In this document: positions 50,005-61,300 of the stretch, one piece after another | How the letters are laid out: each line of letters starts with the position of its first letter | Position numbering within the stretch: position 1 is the first letter of the stretch | DNA from: Rhizobium sp. TH2 | GTDB lineage: Bacteria; Pseudomonadota; Alphaproteobacteria; Rhizobiales; Rhizobiaceae | DNA: 64,000 nt | Assembly: GCF_024707525.1 (NCBI RefSeq) | Contig: NZ_CP062231.1 | Coordinates: forward strand, 1,736,001-1,800,000 | Direction of reading: 5' to 3' | Notes under the pieces: generated by a model | Seen by the model: only the letters and a program-made list of their open reading frames with translations | Database searches by the model: none | What the model was told of the DNA's origin: nothing | Position numbers and translations under genes: made by a program

Positions 50005-52215
50005 ATGGAAGCTGGTGCAGGCGGGCTGATAGCGATGGAAATGCCGGTGGAGCCACAGCCGCAGGCGGCCTCCGCGCCTGACATCCGCGAGAGCCCGGAC
50101 CGCTTCATCAACCGCGAATTCTCCTGGCTTCAGTTCAACCGGCGGGTCCTTGAAGAGACGCTCAACGTCAACCACCCGCTGCTCGAGCGGGTGCGGTTCC
50201 TGTCGATCTCCGCCAACAATCTCGACGAATTCTTCATGGTGCGCGTCGCCGGGCTCGAAGGCCAGGTGCGCGCCAATATCGCCGTCAAGAGCCCCGACGG
50301 GCTGACACCGGCCGAGCAGCTCGAACAGATCCTGAGGGAAATCAACAACCTTCAGATGGAGCAGCAGGCGGCACTCGCCGTGCTGCAGCAATATCTCGCC
50401 CGCGAGGATATATTGATCGTCCGGCCCGGCGCGCTCTCGAAGGAAGACCGCAAGTGGCTCGAAAAGGAATTTGACGAGGCGATCTTTCCGGTACTGACGC
50501 CGCTCAGCATCGATCCCGCCCATCCCTTTCCGTTCATTCCCAATCTCGGCTTCTCGATCGCGCTGCAGCTGTCGAGCCTTTTGGGCAAGGAGCCGATGAC
50601 GGCGCTGATCCGCCTGCCGCAAGCGCTCGACCGGTTCATCAAGCTGCCCGACCAGAAGGGCACGCTGCGCTACATCACCCTGGAAGACGCGGTGGAGGCC
50701 TTCATCACCAAACTGTTCCCGGGCTACAAGGTCGAGGGTTCGGGCACGTTCCGCATCATCCGCGACAGCGATATCGAAGTCGAGGAAGAGGCCGAAGACC
50801 TGGTCCGCTTCTTCGAAAGTGCGCTCAAGCGCCGCCGTCGCGGTTCGGTGATCCGCATCGAGACCGATAGCGAGATGCCGCAATCGTTGCGGAACTTCGT
50901 CACCCATGAACTCGGCGTGCCGGAAAACCGCACTGCGGTTCTGCCCGGCTTCCTAGCGCTCGATGCGCTCTCGGAAATCGCCAAGGCGCCGCGCGACGAC
51001 CTGCGCTTCGCCTCCTACAATGCCCGCCATCCGGAACGGGTACGCGAGCATGCCGGCGACTGTTTCGCTGCGATCCGCGAGAAGGACATGATCGTCCACC
51101 ATCCCTACGAGAGCTTCGACGTGGTGGTGCAGTTCCTGATCCAGGCCGCGCGTGACCCAGATGTCGTGGCGATCAAACAGACGCTCTACCGCACCTCCAA
51201 CGACAGCCCGATCGTGCGGGCGCTCGCCGATGCCGCAGAGGCCGGCAAGTCGGTGACAGCACTTGTCGAGCTCAAGGCGCGGTTCGACGAGGAGGCCAAT
51301 ATACGTTGGGCGCGCGACCTCGAACGCGCCGGCGTACAGGTCGTGTTCGGTTTCATCGAACTCAAGACCCATGCCAAGATGAGCATGGTCGTGCGCCGCG
51401 AGGACGGGCGGCTCAGGACTTATTGCCACCTCGGCACCGGCAATTATCACCCGGTGACCGCCAAGATCTACACCGACCTCAGCTACTTCACCTGCAATCC
51501 GGTCATTGCCCACGACATGGCCAACATCTTCAACTTCATCACCGGCTATGGCGAGCCGGAAGCGGGCATGAAAATAGCGATGTCGCCCAATACGCTGCGC
51601 CCGCGCATTCTCCAGCACATCCGCGAGGAGATCGTGCATGCCAGGGCGGGCAAGCCCGCGGCGATCTGGATGAAGATGAATTCGCTGGTCGATCCTGAGA
51701 TCATCGACGCGCTTTACGATGCCAGCGCCGCCGGGGTGAAGGTGGAACTCGTGGTGCGCGGCATCTGCTGCCTGAGGCCCCAGGTCGAAGGGCTGTCGGA
51801 AAACATCTGGGTGCGTTCCGTCGTCGGCCGCTTCTTGGAGCACAGCCGGATCTTCTGCTTCGGCAATGGTTTCGGCCTGCCGCACGAGAAGGCGCTGGTC
51901 TATATCGGCTCGGCCGACATGATGCCGCGCAACCTCGACCGGCGCGTCGAGACGCTTGTGCCGCTGGTCAACAAGACTGTGCATGAGCAGGTGCTGTCCC
52001 AGATCATGCTGGCCAACCTGATTGACAACCAGCAGTCCTACGAGATACTTCCCGACGGCACTTCCAGACGCGTAACCGTACGCGAAGGAGAGGAACCCTT
52101 TAACGCGCAGCTCTATTTCATGACCAATCCGTCGCTCTCCGGACGCGGCGAAGCATTGAAATCGAGCGCGCCGAAACTGATCGCCGGCAGGTTCCCATCC
52201 TCCGGCCGGAAATGA
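50005..52215 (+). CDS. ppk: polyphosphate kinase 1
   Basis: Reversibly polymerises the terminal phosphate of ATP to polyphosphate. Domain order N, H, C1, C2. [18 protein letters not shown] opens the protein; [13 protein letters not shown] carries the phosphorylated His of domain C1, [18 protein letters not shown] follows, and [25 protein letters not shown] holds the second catalytic His. 736 residues is normal. Start at ATG 50005 with GGAGATGG upstream. ppx follows 24 bp later. Confidence 0.98.
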   Translation: MEAGAGGLIAMEMPVEPQPQAASAPDIRESPDRFINREFSWLQFNRRVLEETLNVNHPLLERVRFLSISANNLDEFFMVRVAGLEGQVRANIAVKSPDGLTPAEQLEQILREINNLQMEQQAALAVLQQYLAREDILIVRPGALSKEDRKWLEKEFDEAIFPVLTPLSIDPAHPFPFIPNLGFSIALQLSSLLGKEPMTALIRLPQALDRFIKLPDQKGTLRYITLEDAVEAFITKLFPGYKVEGSGTFRIIRDSDIEVEEEAEDLVRFFESALKRRRRGSVIRIETDSEMPQSLRNFVTHELGVPENRTAVLPGFLALDALSEIAKAPRDDLRFASYNARHPERVREHAGDCFAAIREKDMIVHHPYESFDVVVQFLIQAARDPDVVAIKQTLYRTSNDSPIVRALADAAEAGKSVTALVELKARFDEEANIRWARDLERAGVQVVFGFIELKTHAKMSMVVRREDGRLRTYCHLGTGNYHPVTAKIYTDLSYFTCNPVIAHDMANIFNFITGYGEPEAGMKIAMSPNTLRPRILQHIREEIVHARAGKPAAIWMKMNSLVDPEIIDALYDASAAGVKVELVVRGICCLRPQVEGLSENIWVRSVVGRFLEHSRIFCFGNGFGLPHEKALVYIGSADMMPRNLDRRVETLVPLVNKTVHEQVLSQIMLANLIDNQQSYEILPDGTSRRVTVREGEEPFNAQLYFMTNPSLSGRGEALKSSAPKLIAGRFPSSGRK

Positions 52216-52239
52216 CAGAAGCGCTGAATTCGGTATCTC

Positions 52240-53766
52240 ATGGTAGAATCTGAAGCCCAGGGACGGTTGCCCGGCATAGAGCCGGTGTCGATCGTCGATA
52301 TCGGATCCAATTCGGTCAGGCTCGTGATCTATGAGGGGCTCAACCGCGCCCCCACCATGCTGTTCAACGAGAAGGTCATGTGCGGCCTCGGCAAGGGGCT
52401 GGCGCAGACCGGCAACATGGATGCGCAGAGCGTGGAACGCGCGCTGACCGCGCTCAAGCGGTTCAGGGCGCTGGCTACGCAGGCACGGTCGCGCACCATG
52501 TTCGCCATCGCCACGGCCGCAGCCCGTGAGGCGAAGAACGGCCCCGAATTCATCCGGCAGGCCGAACTGATCCTTGGGCAGAAGATACGGGTCCTCTCCG
52601 GCGAGGAAGAGGCGCATTTCTCCGCGCTCGGCATCGTCAGCGGCTATTTCGACGCCGACGGCATCGTCGGCGACCTCGGTGGCGGCTCGCTCGAACTGGT
52701 CGATGTGCGCGGCAAGGGGCACGGCACAGGCTTGACGACGCCGCTCGGCGGATTGCGGCTGTCGGAGTTCTCGGGCGGCTCGCTCACCAAGGCGGCCAAT
52801 CATACGCGCAAGCTCCTGCGCGGCGTTGATTTCCTGAAAGAGGGTGAGGGGCGTACCTTCTATGCTGTCGGTGGCACCTGGCGCGCTCTCGCCAAGCTCC
52901 ACATGGAACTCAGGAACTATCCGCTACATATGGTCCAGGACTACCGCCTTGGCCTCGACGAAGCGATGGTCTTCCTTGACGAGGTGATCCGCAACAAGGA
53001 ACAGAAGGAGCCGGCCTATCAATCGGTTTCCCGTTCGCGCCGCGCGCTGCTGCCCTATGGCGCCGTCGCCATGCGCGAGGTGCTGGCGGAAATGAAGCCG
53101 TCGCGCGTCTCCTTCTCGCAGCAGGGCGTGCGCGAGGGCTATCTCTATTCGCTGCTGCCAGAAGCTGAAAAGGCGCAGGATCCGCTGCTGTCGGCGGCGC
53201 GCGAACTGGCCGTCCTGCGTGCCCGCTCGCCCGAACATGCCCGCGAGCTTGCGACCTGGACCGGTCAAATGGTTCCGGCCTTCGGTATCCGCGAGACGGT
53301 GGAGGAGGGGCGCTACCGACAGGCGGCCTGCCTGCTCGCCGATATCAGCTGGCGTGCCCATCCGGATTATCGCGGCCTGCAGGCGCTCAACCTGATCGCG
53401 CATGGCGCCTTTATCGGGATCACTCATCCGGGTAGGGCGTTCATCGCGCTGGCCAACTACTATCGCTTCGAGGGGCTGAGCGACGACCACGAGACGGATG
53501 AACTCTCGACGATTGCCACGCCGCGGCTGCTGGAACTGGCAAAGCTGCTCGGCGGGCTGTTGCGCGTTGCCTATGTCTTCTCGGCCTCGATGCCTGGGAT
53601 CGTCCGGCACCTCCGCTTCGAGGCGCCGAAGATCCCGCAAAGCGGTCTCGACCTCGAATTCGTCGTGCCGCACGAATATTCGGCCTTCAGCGGCGAGCGC
53701 ATCGAGGGACGGCTGCAGCAGCTTTCCAAGCTCACCGGCAAGAAGCTGGCATTCCGGTTCGAATAG
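52240..53766 (+). CDS. ppx: exopolyphosphatase (Ppx/GppA family)
   Basis: Hydrolyses polyphosphate ends, and possibly pppGpp. The ASKHA motif VSIVDIGSNSVRLVIYEG is at the N-terminus; ATAAAREAKNG, VLSGEEEAHFSALGIV and GIVGDLGGGSLELVDV are the conserved phosphate-binding and catalytic segments (Glu of SGEEE). The C-terminal HD-like helical part extends to 508 residues, the usual length in rhizobia. Operon with ppk, so synthesis and breakdown of polyphosphate are co-expressed. Confidence 0.97.
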   Translation: MVESEAQGRLPGIEPVSIVDIGSNSVRLVIYEGLNRAPTMLFNEKVMCGLGKGLAQTGNMDAQSVERALTALKRFRALATQARSRTMFAIATAAAREAKNGPEFIRQAELILGQKIRVLSGEEEAHFSALGIVSGYFDADGIVGDLGGGSLELVDVRGKGHGTGLTTPLGGLRLSEFSGGSLTKAANHTRKLLRGVDFLKEGEGRTFYAVGGTWRALAKLHMELRNYPLHMVQDYRLGLDEAMVFLDEVIRNKEQKEPAYQSVSRSRRALLPYGAVAMREVLAEMKPSRVSFSQQGVREGYLYSLLPEAEKAQDPLLSAARELAVLRARSPEHARELATWTGQMVPAFGIRETVEEGRYRQAACLLADISWRAHPDYRGLQALNLIAHGAFIGITHPGRAFIALANYYRFEGLSDDHETDELSTIATPRLLELAKLLGGLLRVAYVFSASMPGIVRHLRFEAPKIPQSGLDLEFVVPHEYSAFSGERIEGRLQQLSKLTGKKLAFRFE

Positions 53767-53916
53767 CTTGCCGCCGTCTCATAATTAGACATTAACCGAT
53801 CGCCATAAGATTCTGTAAAGCCTAAATTTTATCTGCGATTATTCGTCGCCGAAGCGGACGATATTTGGTAACCAATTGCCCCCATGATCCCGCTCAACAG
53901 ACGACCGGGGGCATCA

Positions 53917-54669
53917 ATGGTTAGCGTCACGCTTGGCGGCAGAGCAAAGATTTACGATTTCGACGTTGCGGATATCAAGCTGAAAGGCTTGATGGAAGAC
54001 GGCCCCGACATTTCGGTTGGCCGGGACGAATTGAAGATCTCCCAGGACAAGAACAATTACGTCGTCCTCGAAGGCGAATTCAAGTTCGGCTTCGGCAAGG
54101 GTATCGACGAGATGATCCGGGCGCTCGACGGGATCACCGTGGTCGAGAACGGCCGGCAGATCTATCATGCGGGCAATCTCGACCTGACGGGCAGGGAAAT
54201 CGGCAACGACGACTTCAGCCCCAAGCAGTGGCTCGTCGAGCAGAACTATACGGTCAAGGGCAATGCATTCGGCAACGAGATCCTCGGCGCCGCGCGCAAC
54301 GATCTCATCCACGGCATGGCAGGCAATGACGGCCTCATCGGCCTGGCTGGAAACGACAGGCTTTTCGGCGACGACGGCAACGATGTCCTTACGGGGGGGA
54401 TCGGCAACGATTTGCTGACCGGCGGGCGGGGCATCGACACATTCGTCTTCGCGACCGGCGATGGCGCCGACACGGTCATGGACTTCATCGCAAAGGGCAG
54501 GGCTCACGAGATCATCGATCTCACCGCTGTCGATAGTGTTGCCTCTTTCGAGGATCTGTCGCTCGAGCAGGTCGGCAAGAATGTCGTCCTCGACCTTGGC
54601 GACGGCGACACGATGACGCTCAAGAATGTGGCGCTGGCAAATCTCGACGCGTCGGATTTCCTGTTCTGA
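53917..54669 (+). CDS. small RTX-type calcium-binding protein A, 250 aa
   Basis: No Sec signal. Start at ATG 53917 with GGGGGC upstream, so that the N-terminus MVSVTLGG lines up with its neighbours; ATG 53884 is possible. Residues about 1-110 are a non-RTX beta-rich domain (NNYVVLEGEFKFGF). Five nonapeptide RTX repeats follow (GMAGNDGLI, GLAGNDRLF, GDDGNDVLT, GGIGNDLLT, GGRGIDTFV), expected to fold as a calcium-bound beta roll. The tail has GADTVMDFIAKG, HEIIDLTA and ends LDASDFLF, fitting a type I secretion signal. No ABC exporter is in the window. Confidence 0.88.
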   Translation: MVSVTLGGRAKIYDFDVADIKLKGLMEDGPDISVGRDELKISQDKNNYVVLEGEFKFGFGKGIDEMIRALDGITVVENGRQIYHAGNLDLTGREIGNDDFSPKQWLVEQNYTVKGNAFGNEILGAARNDLIHGMAGNDGLIGLAGNDRLFGDDGNDVLTGGIGNDLLTGGRGIDTFVFATGDGADTVMDFIAKGRAHEIIDLTAVDSVASFEDLSLEQVGKNVVLDLGDGDTMTLKNVALANLDASDFLF

Positions 54670-54939
54670 CACAACATCCTGTTTAGCATCGGCGCCGGTC
54701 TCACTCAAAGGCCGGCGCTATTTCTATTTCGCGTTTTGCTTGTTTTCCAGTATATCCCTTACGAATTGACAATATCCAGGACTGCAAGATCTAGATAGTT
54801 TTGTTCGTAAAATATTTGCCATTCCGAATAGTGCGCCGCCAAATTACCGCTTCTTAACTGTACTGTCTCACGGAAATTTCAGCTTTGAGCGGTAAGTTCA
54901 TCTCAACACCAAAGCGGTGGGTAATCAGGGGTGAAAAAA

Positions 54940-55731
54940 ATGATCAACGTTACTTTCGGCGCTGCTGGCGCCTCGGACTTCAATGTCTCGAACTTCGTGT
55001 TCCAGGCGTTTACTGGCGCAAACTTCGAGGTTGCGTTTCAGGAAGGCACCGGGGAAGCGCTCGACAGCGTACGCTTCTATTCCGGCAAGAATGACTATGT
55101 AGAATTGAAGGGTCAATTCAACGCGGAAGACCCCGTGGACCAGGAAACCGAGACCTTGCTCGACAACGTCGAATCGGTCGCCAGCTACAAGGTGGTCGAT
55201 AACGGCAAGGTTGCCTTCCAGATTTCTGGACTGGAGATCGGTGCGGATCAACTGCACAGTTTCAAGGCGCTTGCGAAGTATCTCGCAAACAGCGACTATC
55301 AGATTACCGGCAACAATGCCGCAAATGATCTTTATACGGCCAATGGCGACGACAAGCTGAACGGCCTCGACGGCAACGACTTCCTGTTCAGCGGCGCGGG
55401 TGCGGACGAATTGCTGGGCGGCAAGGGCAACGACACGTTCGACGCCGGCCAGGGCGACGACAGCATTAACGACAAGATCGGTGCCGACACCCTGATCTTC
55501 CACAGGGGCGATGGCATCGACGATGTCACGGGCTTCAACTTTGTCGGCAAGGGCCACGACACGATCGACCTTTCCGAGTATTTCGGCGGCGACAAGGAGC
55601 TGCGGTTCAAGGACCTCGACATTTCCAGGCAGGGAAAGTCCGATGTCGTGATCGATCTCGACGGTGCCGATCAGATCATCCTGCACGGCGTAACCACCAA
55701 GCAGCTCGACGCCTCGGACTTCCAGTTCTAA
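54940..55731 (+). CDS. small RTX-type calcium-binding protein B, 263 aa
   Basis: Same layout as protein A: N-terminal MINVTFGAAG and NDYVELKGQFNAED beta-rich domain (about 1-125), then RTX repeats (GLDGNDFLF, SGAGADELL, GGKGNDTFD, AGQGDDSIN), a GADTLIF and GHDTIDLSEYF segment, and the ending LDASDFQF. Start at ATG 54940 has AGGGGTGA upstream; a GTG three codons earlier is possible. Predicted to be secreted by a type I system encoded elsewhere. A strong terminator follows. Confidence 0.88.
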   Translation: MINVTFGAAGASDFNVSNFVFQAFTGANFEVAFQEGTGEALDSVRFYSGKNDYVELKGQFNAEDPVDQETETLLDNVESVASYKVVDNGKVAFQISGLEIGADQLHSFKALAKYLANSDYQITGNNAANDLYTANGDDKLNGLDGNDFLFSGAGADELLGGKGNDTFDAGQGDDSINDKIGADTLIFHRGDGIDDVTGFNFVGKGHDTIDLSEYFGGDKELRFKDLDISRQGKSDVVIDLDGADQIILHGVTTKQLDASDFQF

Positions 55732-55749
55732 GACGAGATAGAATGAAAC

Positions 55750-55783
55750 AAGGGCTTGGCGGTCGTCCGCCAGGCCCTTTTTT
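55750..55783 (+). terminator. intrinsic terminator after RTX protein B
   Basis: AAGGGCTTGGCGG-TCGT-CCGCCAGGCCCTT then TTTT. Thirteen pairs with one G-T. It lies between RTX protein B and the convergent rnd gene. Confidence 0.9.
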
Positions 55784-55797
55784 CCGTGAATTTTGGC

Positions 55798-56964
55798 TTA
55801 TTCGGCGGCGAGCGAAAACTCGACGACATCGACCTTGCGGTTGACGAAGCGTAGCGCCATCTCGCCCTGGATGAGCTTCAGGGCAGGCTCGCCGAAGAGT
55901 TCGCGCCGCCAGCCGTGCAGGGCCGCGACTTCGGCTTCCTCGCCCTTGGACGCAATGGCGTCGAGATCGTCGCCGGACGCGATGATCTTGGAGGCCACGC
56001 CGTTCTTTTCGGCGATCAGCTTGAGCAGGACTTTCAGCATTTCCACGGCCGCGCCGCTGCCTTCGGGCGCACTGCCCGAGCGCGGAATGCGCGGAAGGTC
56101 CGCCTTCGGGATGGCGAGCGCCGCATTGACCGCGCCGAGGATCGCCGCGCCATTCTGCGAGCGTTCATAGCCCTTGGGAATGGTGCGGAGACGAGCCAAC
56201 GCTTCGGTGTCCTTGGGCTGCTGCTGGGCGATCTCGAAGACCGCATCGTCCTTCAGCACGCGGCCGCGCGGCACATCGCGGGAACGGGCTTCGCGCTCGC
56301 GCCAGGCGGCGATATTCTTGAGGATCGCCAGCTCGATCGGCTTGCGTACCCGCATCCTCAGCCGCTGCCAGGCGTCATCGGGGTGCAGGTCGTAGGTCTC
56401 GCGGGATTCGAGAACCGACATTTCCTCGGCCAGCCACTCGGTGCGCCCCTCGCGCTCGAGCTCGCCCTTGAGATGGAGATAGACGTCCTTCAGGTGCGTG
56501 ACATCGGCGATGGCATAATCGAGCTGCTTTTCCGACAGCGGACGATGGCTCCAGTCGGTGAAGCGCGACGACTTGTCGAGCTGGACGTTGACGATGCGCT
56601 GGACCAGCGTGTCGTACGACGCCGAGTCGCCGAAACCGCAGACCATGGCGGCCACCTGCGTATCGAAGATCGGATGCGGGATCAGCCCGCCGCGGTTGAA
56701 GATGATTTCAATATCCTGCCGCGCCGCGTGAAACACCTTGGTGACGGACGCGTCGGCCATCAGCTTGAAGAACGGGGCGAGATCGATGCCGGGTGCGAGC
56801 GGATCGACGATGGCGTCGAGATCAGGCCCCGAAAGCTGGATCAGGCAGAGCTGCGGCCAGAACGTCGTCTCGCGCAGGAATTCGGTATCGACCGCGACAT
56901 AGTCGTGCCGGGCAAATATTTCGCAGGCCTCGGCGAGTTCCTCGGTCTTGAGAATGATCTTCAT
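55798..56964 (-). CDS. rnd: ribonuclease D
   Basis: 3'-to-5' exoribonuclease that trims tRNA and other structured RNA. The DEDDy exonuclease domain (about 1-170) shows VAVDTEF (Exo I), VFHAARQDIEII (Exo II) and YAIADVTHLKDVYL (Exo III with the Tyr and Asp), with IFDTQVAAM between. One HRDC domain is visible at about 210-290 (KPIELAILKNIAAWREREARSRDVPRG, seen in parts). 388 residues is normal. It lies in the stretch between ppx and aspS as in related genomes. Confidence 0.96.
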   Translation of the reverse strand: MKIILKTEELAEACEIFARHDYVAVDTEFLRETTFWPQLCLIQLSGPDLDAIVDPLAPGIDLAPFFKLMADASVTKVFHAARQDIEIIFNRGGLIPHPIFDTQVAAMVCGFGDSASYDTLVQRIVNVQLDKSSRFTDWSHRPLSEKQLDYAIADVTHLKDVYLHLKGELEREGRTEWLAEEMSVLESRETYDLHPDDAWQRLRMRVRKPIELAILKNIAAWREREARSRDVPRGRVLKDDAVFEIAQQQPKDTEALARLRTIPKGYERSQNGAAILGAVNAALAIPKADLPRIPRSGSAPEGSGAAVEMLKVLLKLIAEKNGVASKIIASGDDLDAIASKGEEAEVAALHGWRRELFGEPALKLIQGEMALRFVNRKVDVVEFSLAAE

Positions 56965-57046
56965 AAATACAGAGTCCGTATTGTTTTCATGTTCTTCCGC
57001 TTATGGCGGGCAAAAATCAAGGCTCGGCGGAAGCTTTGCCCGCATT

Positions 57047-58186
57047 TTATGCAGGGCGTTGCAGCTTGCGTGTCAACGTATAGGCGAGAAATATCGCCTG
57101 CGTCGCGGCCGTGAAGGCAAACATCGACTTCGGACCGAACCAGCCCATTATCGATGCGGCAAGCCAGGGGCCGATCACGGCGCCGGCCGCCCAGTAGAAA
57201 AGTAGCGCCGCAGTGATGGTGGCGAACTCGCCGGGGCCGGCCCGATCGTTGGCATGCGCCGAACACATCGAATAGAGCGGCATCGAAAATGCACCGAGCA
57301 GGAAGACGCCCGCGATATTGAGGAAGATGCTGTTGCCGGCGAAGAAGAACAGCAGCAGGCTCGCCAGCATGCCGCCGGCGGTCGCCACCATGATCACCGT
57401 GCGCCGGTCCTTTCGGTCGGAATAGTGGCCGAACGGATATTGCAGCACGACGCCCGATATGATGCTGGCGGCGAGGAACCATGCGGTGACCGTGGTGTCG
57501 AAGCCGAGCTCCAGGCAGTAGACCGGCCCGAGTGAGCGATAGACGGTGTTGGTCATGCCGACGGCGAAGCAGCCGACAGCGGCGAGCGGCGAGGTCAGCC
57601 ACAGATATTTCATGTCGAAATTGACATGGTCGGGTGGCGAAGGGCTCGACTTGTCGGCGAGCGAGATCGGCGTCAGCGACAGCGACAGCGCGATCGCCGA
57701 TATGCCGAACAGTATGAAGGACGTACCGCCGAACCACGGCAGGAAATACTGCGCCGACGTGTTCGCCGCGAGATCGACATAGCGATAGACCGACAGCGTG
57801 CGCGCACGGATGGCATTGTCGACCTTGGAATTGAGCCAGCTCTCGATGACAGCGAAGAGAACGGCCAGGCAATAGCCGCTGATCAGCCGGAGGATGGTCC
57901 ACAGCCACGGATCGACGACCAGGCCCGCCAGGATGATCGTCGCCGTCGAGATCGCCGCCATCGCCGAGAAGGCACGGATATGGCCGACCTGACGGAGCAG
58001 ATGCGTGATGTGGAAGCAGCCGAGCGCGAAGCCGAGATAGTAGGCTGCGGTGATCAGCCCGATCAGCCACGGCGGAAAGCCCTCCGACGACGCCCGCCAG
58101 GCGATCAGCGTGCCCTGCAGCCCGTTGCCGAACATCAGAAGCGCGGCCGAGGCGAGAAGCGGGATGAGGGATGTGAGCTTGTTCAT
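57047..58186 (-). CDS. MFS transporter, 379 aa
   Basis: Twelve hydrophobic segments of a major facilitator. LISGYCLAVLFAVIESWLN and YPFGHYSDRKDRRTVIMVA (the loop 8-9 GxxSDRxxRR motif) are characteristic; the N-terminal LASAALLMFGNGLQGTLIAWRASSEG resembles YcaD-type carriers. Substrate unknown. Start at ATG 58186 gives the normal N-terminus but has no good ribosome-binding site; a longer frame reaches 58276. It is transcribed in the same direction as the large repeat protein upstream and rnd downstream. Confidence 0.85.
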   Translation of the reverse strand: MNKLTSLIPLLASAALLMFGNGLQGTLIAWRASSEGFPPWLIGLITAAYYLGFALGCFHITHLLRQVGHIRAFSAMAAISTATIILAGLVVDPWLWTILRLISGYCLAVLFAVIESWLNSKVDNAIRARTLSVYRYVDLAANTSAQYFLPWFGGTSFILFGISAIALSLSLTPISLADKSSPSPPDHVNFDMKYLWLTSPLAAVGCFAVGMTNTVYRSLGPVYCLELGFDTTVTAWFLAASIISGVVLQYPFGHYSDRKDRRTVIMVATAGGMLASLLLFFFAGNSIFLNIAGVFLLGAFSMPLYSMCSAHANDRAGPGEFATITAALLFYWAAGAVIGPWLAASIMGWFGPKSMFAFTAATQAIFLAYTLTRKLQRPA

Positions 58187-58374
58187 GCAAGGATTACGCG
58201 CGGGAGAAGACGGCCTGAATCGGCCTCGATCTATTCCTAGCGGCAAATGCCGCCAAAGTCCGTCCGAATCCGGCATATCAGGTCAAATTATGTGCAGGCT
58301 AGGGTGCGGAATATTTGCGGATGGGGCGCGCCTATGCCTCGGTGTTCATCGTGCGGTCAACCTTCCGTCGTCGA

Positions 58375-61300
58375 TCAGAACATGAAATCGCCCTTGCCGA
58401 GATGCTTGATGTTGACATCCTCGAGGACCAGCACGTCCTTGCCGGCTTCGAGCCAGACGTCGGAGCCGTGCTTTTCGAGCGCCGCCTTGACGTCCTTGAG
58501 ATTGTCGAAGCCCTTGAGCTTGGACAGATCGACGATGTCGTGATCGACTCCGGATGCCTCGAAATCGGTGATCGTGTCGCGGCCGTATTTCCTGCCGAAG
58601 AAGAACGTATCCGAGCCGAGATCGCCGGTCAGCTTGTCCCGGCCGCCCTTGCCGTTGAACACGTCGTGCGCTGTGGTGCCGGTAAAGTTGTCCTCGCCGT
58701 TGCCGCCGGTATAGATGTCGGTGACTTCATCGACATCGAAGCTGATGACATCAGGCGTCGCGTCAGTGTCGGAACCGCCATGGGCGGTCTGTCCATCGTC
58801 CACCACCTGGAAGCTGAAGGCGTCGAGGCCGTCGCCATAGGCGTCCTTGTCGGCCAGCCACGTCAGCGTGGCGAGATCGGCCACGGCGATATGATCGCCG
58901 GCTTCCACCACGACGCCGCCGAGCTTGAGTTCGCCGGAGCCGGGCAGGGCGGAGACGATGATCTCCTTGAAGCCGTTGTTCTCGGTGTCGGCATAGCCGA
59001 AATCGGCAGCCGAGAAGGTGTAGGCGGTGTCTTCCAGCGTTGTGACGGTCTTGTCGAGGCCGGTGGGCGCATCGTTGACATTGTTGACGGTGAGGGTGAA
59101 GGACGTTGTTACACCCAGTGATCCATCCCAGGCGGTGACGAATATGGCGAAAGATCCGACATCGGCATCGAGCGGCGTACCCGTGAACGTGCCGGTGACA
59201 GCGTCGAAGATAAGCCATTCCGGCAAGCTGTTCCCGTCTTCCATCGTCGCGGAATAGGTCAGCGTGTCGCCCAGATCGACATCGACGAACGTGCCCGGCT
59301 GCAATGCCAGCGTGAACGGGCTGTCCTCGTAGACGACCTGATTGTCGATCGTCTGGCTGACAACCGGCGCATCGTTGGTGTTGCGAACCCAGAGGTCGAA
59401 CGTCCTCGACGCACTGAGCGCGCCGTCCGAGGCCGTGAGCTTGATCGAAAGCGTTCCGACATCACCGTTATTAGGCGTGCCCGAGAAGGTTCTCGTAGCG
59501 GGGTCGAAGTCCAGCCAATCTGGCAAATCGGAACCATCTTCCAGCGTCGCCGAATAAGTCAACGTGTCGCCGATATCCTGATCCACGAACATGTCGGCGT
59601 CGAAAGTGAAGTTAAGTTCGCTGTCCTCAAACACATCTTGCTCGCCGAGCGAGCCGGAGGATGTCGGCGCGTCATTGGTGTTTTCGACCACGAGCTCGAA
59701 CGTGTTATCGACGGTAACGTCGCCATCCGAAGCCCTGACCGTGATGGAGACTATGCCGACATACTCATTGCCAAGCGCGCCGGAGATGGTACCGGTGCTT
59801 GCGTCGAACGTCATCCATGCAGGGTAATCGAGTACTTCATAGCTCAGCGTATCGCCGAGATCGGCGTCGGTGAAGGCACCGGCGATGCTGAAACTGAACG
59901 GGATGTCTTCCATGACCGTCGGCGGCGTGAACGGAATGGCCACAGGCGCATCATTGGTGTTTTCGACCACGATGTCGAATGTCGTGGAGGCGCTGAGCGA
60001 CCCGTCCGACGCAATGACCTTGACCGTGAGCGTGCCGACATCGCCATTGAGAGGCGTGCCGGAGAAGGTGCGCGTTGCGGGGTCGAAATCCAACCAGTCC
60101 GGCAGGGCGGAGCCATCGGCGCTGGTCGCGCTATAGGTCAGCGTGTCGCCGACATCCACGTCGAAGAAGTGGTTTGCGGCGAAGGTGAAGGTGAAAGGAC
60201 TGTCTTCGATGGCAGAGCCCGACGCGATCGCGCCGCCAAGCTGCGGCGCATCATTGGTGTTGGTCACATTGATGACGAAGGTATTGGATGTCTGTGCGCC
60301 GTTATTCGATGATACGATGACCGTGACGGTGAGCGGCCCGACGTCGCCGTTGGCAGGCGTGCCGGTGAAGGTGCGTGTCGCGTCATCGAAATGCAGCCAG
60401 TCCGGCAGGTCGGTGCCGTTGACCAGTGCGCTATAGGTGAAGGCGTCGCCCTCGAAATCGGAAAACAGGTCCGCCGGGATCTGAAACGTGAAGGGCGCAT
60501 CCTCGGGCGCTGTCTGGTTGGCGATCCCTTCCATCGTGGCCGGCGGATGATCGTCGATATGAAAAACGCGCTGGTAGACGCCGAAGCCGTCGCCGTCCTG
60601 GCTACCGGAGTGCCATGTCACCACCCAGCCGCCATCGGGCAGTGCGGTCACCTGGGCATCGTATTGATTTCCCGTCGTATAGTCGTTGACGCGAAGTTCC
60701 GTTCCGTGGCGGCTGCCATCGGGATTGAAGGCTTGCTGGAAGACGCCGGCGCCGGCGCCGTCTTCGCCGTAAGCCCATGTCACCACCCAACTGCCATCGA
60801 CAAGCGCCGTGACGATCGGATCATACTCATTCGATGCATTCGTGACATTGACCATCATCTCGGTGCCGAGCGGTGTCCCGTCGGCGCTGTAGGCCTGCTG
60901 GTAAATGGCACCGTCTTGGCCAAGCGTTAGCCACGCCACGACCCACCCGCCGCCGGGCAGGGCGTTGATGGAAGGGTCGGACTGTACGGGTGGCACATCG
61001 GTGTTGACCAGCATGGCATCGCTGGCCGCGATACCATCGCTGTCATAGCGTTGCTGGTATATGCCGAGGCCGTCGGCGTCTCCTGTTCCGCGCCATGTCG
61101 TAATCCAGCCGCCATCGGTAAGGGAAGTGATCTGCAGGTCTCTGTCGAAATGGGTCGTGACCAGCGTCTCGGTTGCGTGCGCGGAGCCGTCTTCGTTATA
61201 GGCTTGTTGAACAAGGCTGGCTGTCGAAGTGGCCGGGTCATAGTGACTCCAGCTTACAACCCAGCCGCCGTCGGCAAGTGCCGTTGTCCGATGGACGTCA

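Noticed and set aside
50953..52902. 649-codon open frame on the minus strand across ppk and ppx
   Set aside because: Antisense shadow of two conserved enzymes.
56961..58190. 409-codon open frame on the minus strand in another phase of the MFS gene
   Set aside because: The other phase encodes a clear 12-span transporter with the SDRKDRR motif; this one is Arg/His-rich with no membrane segments.
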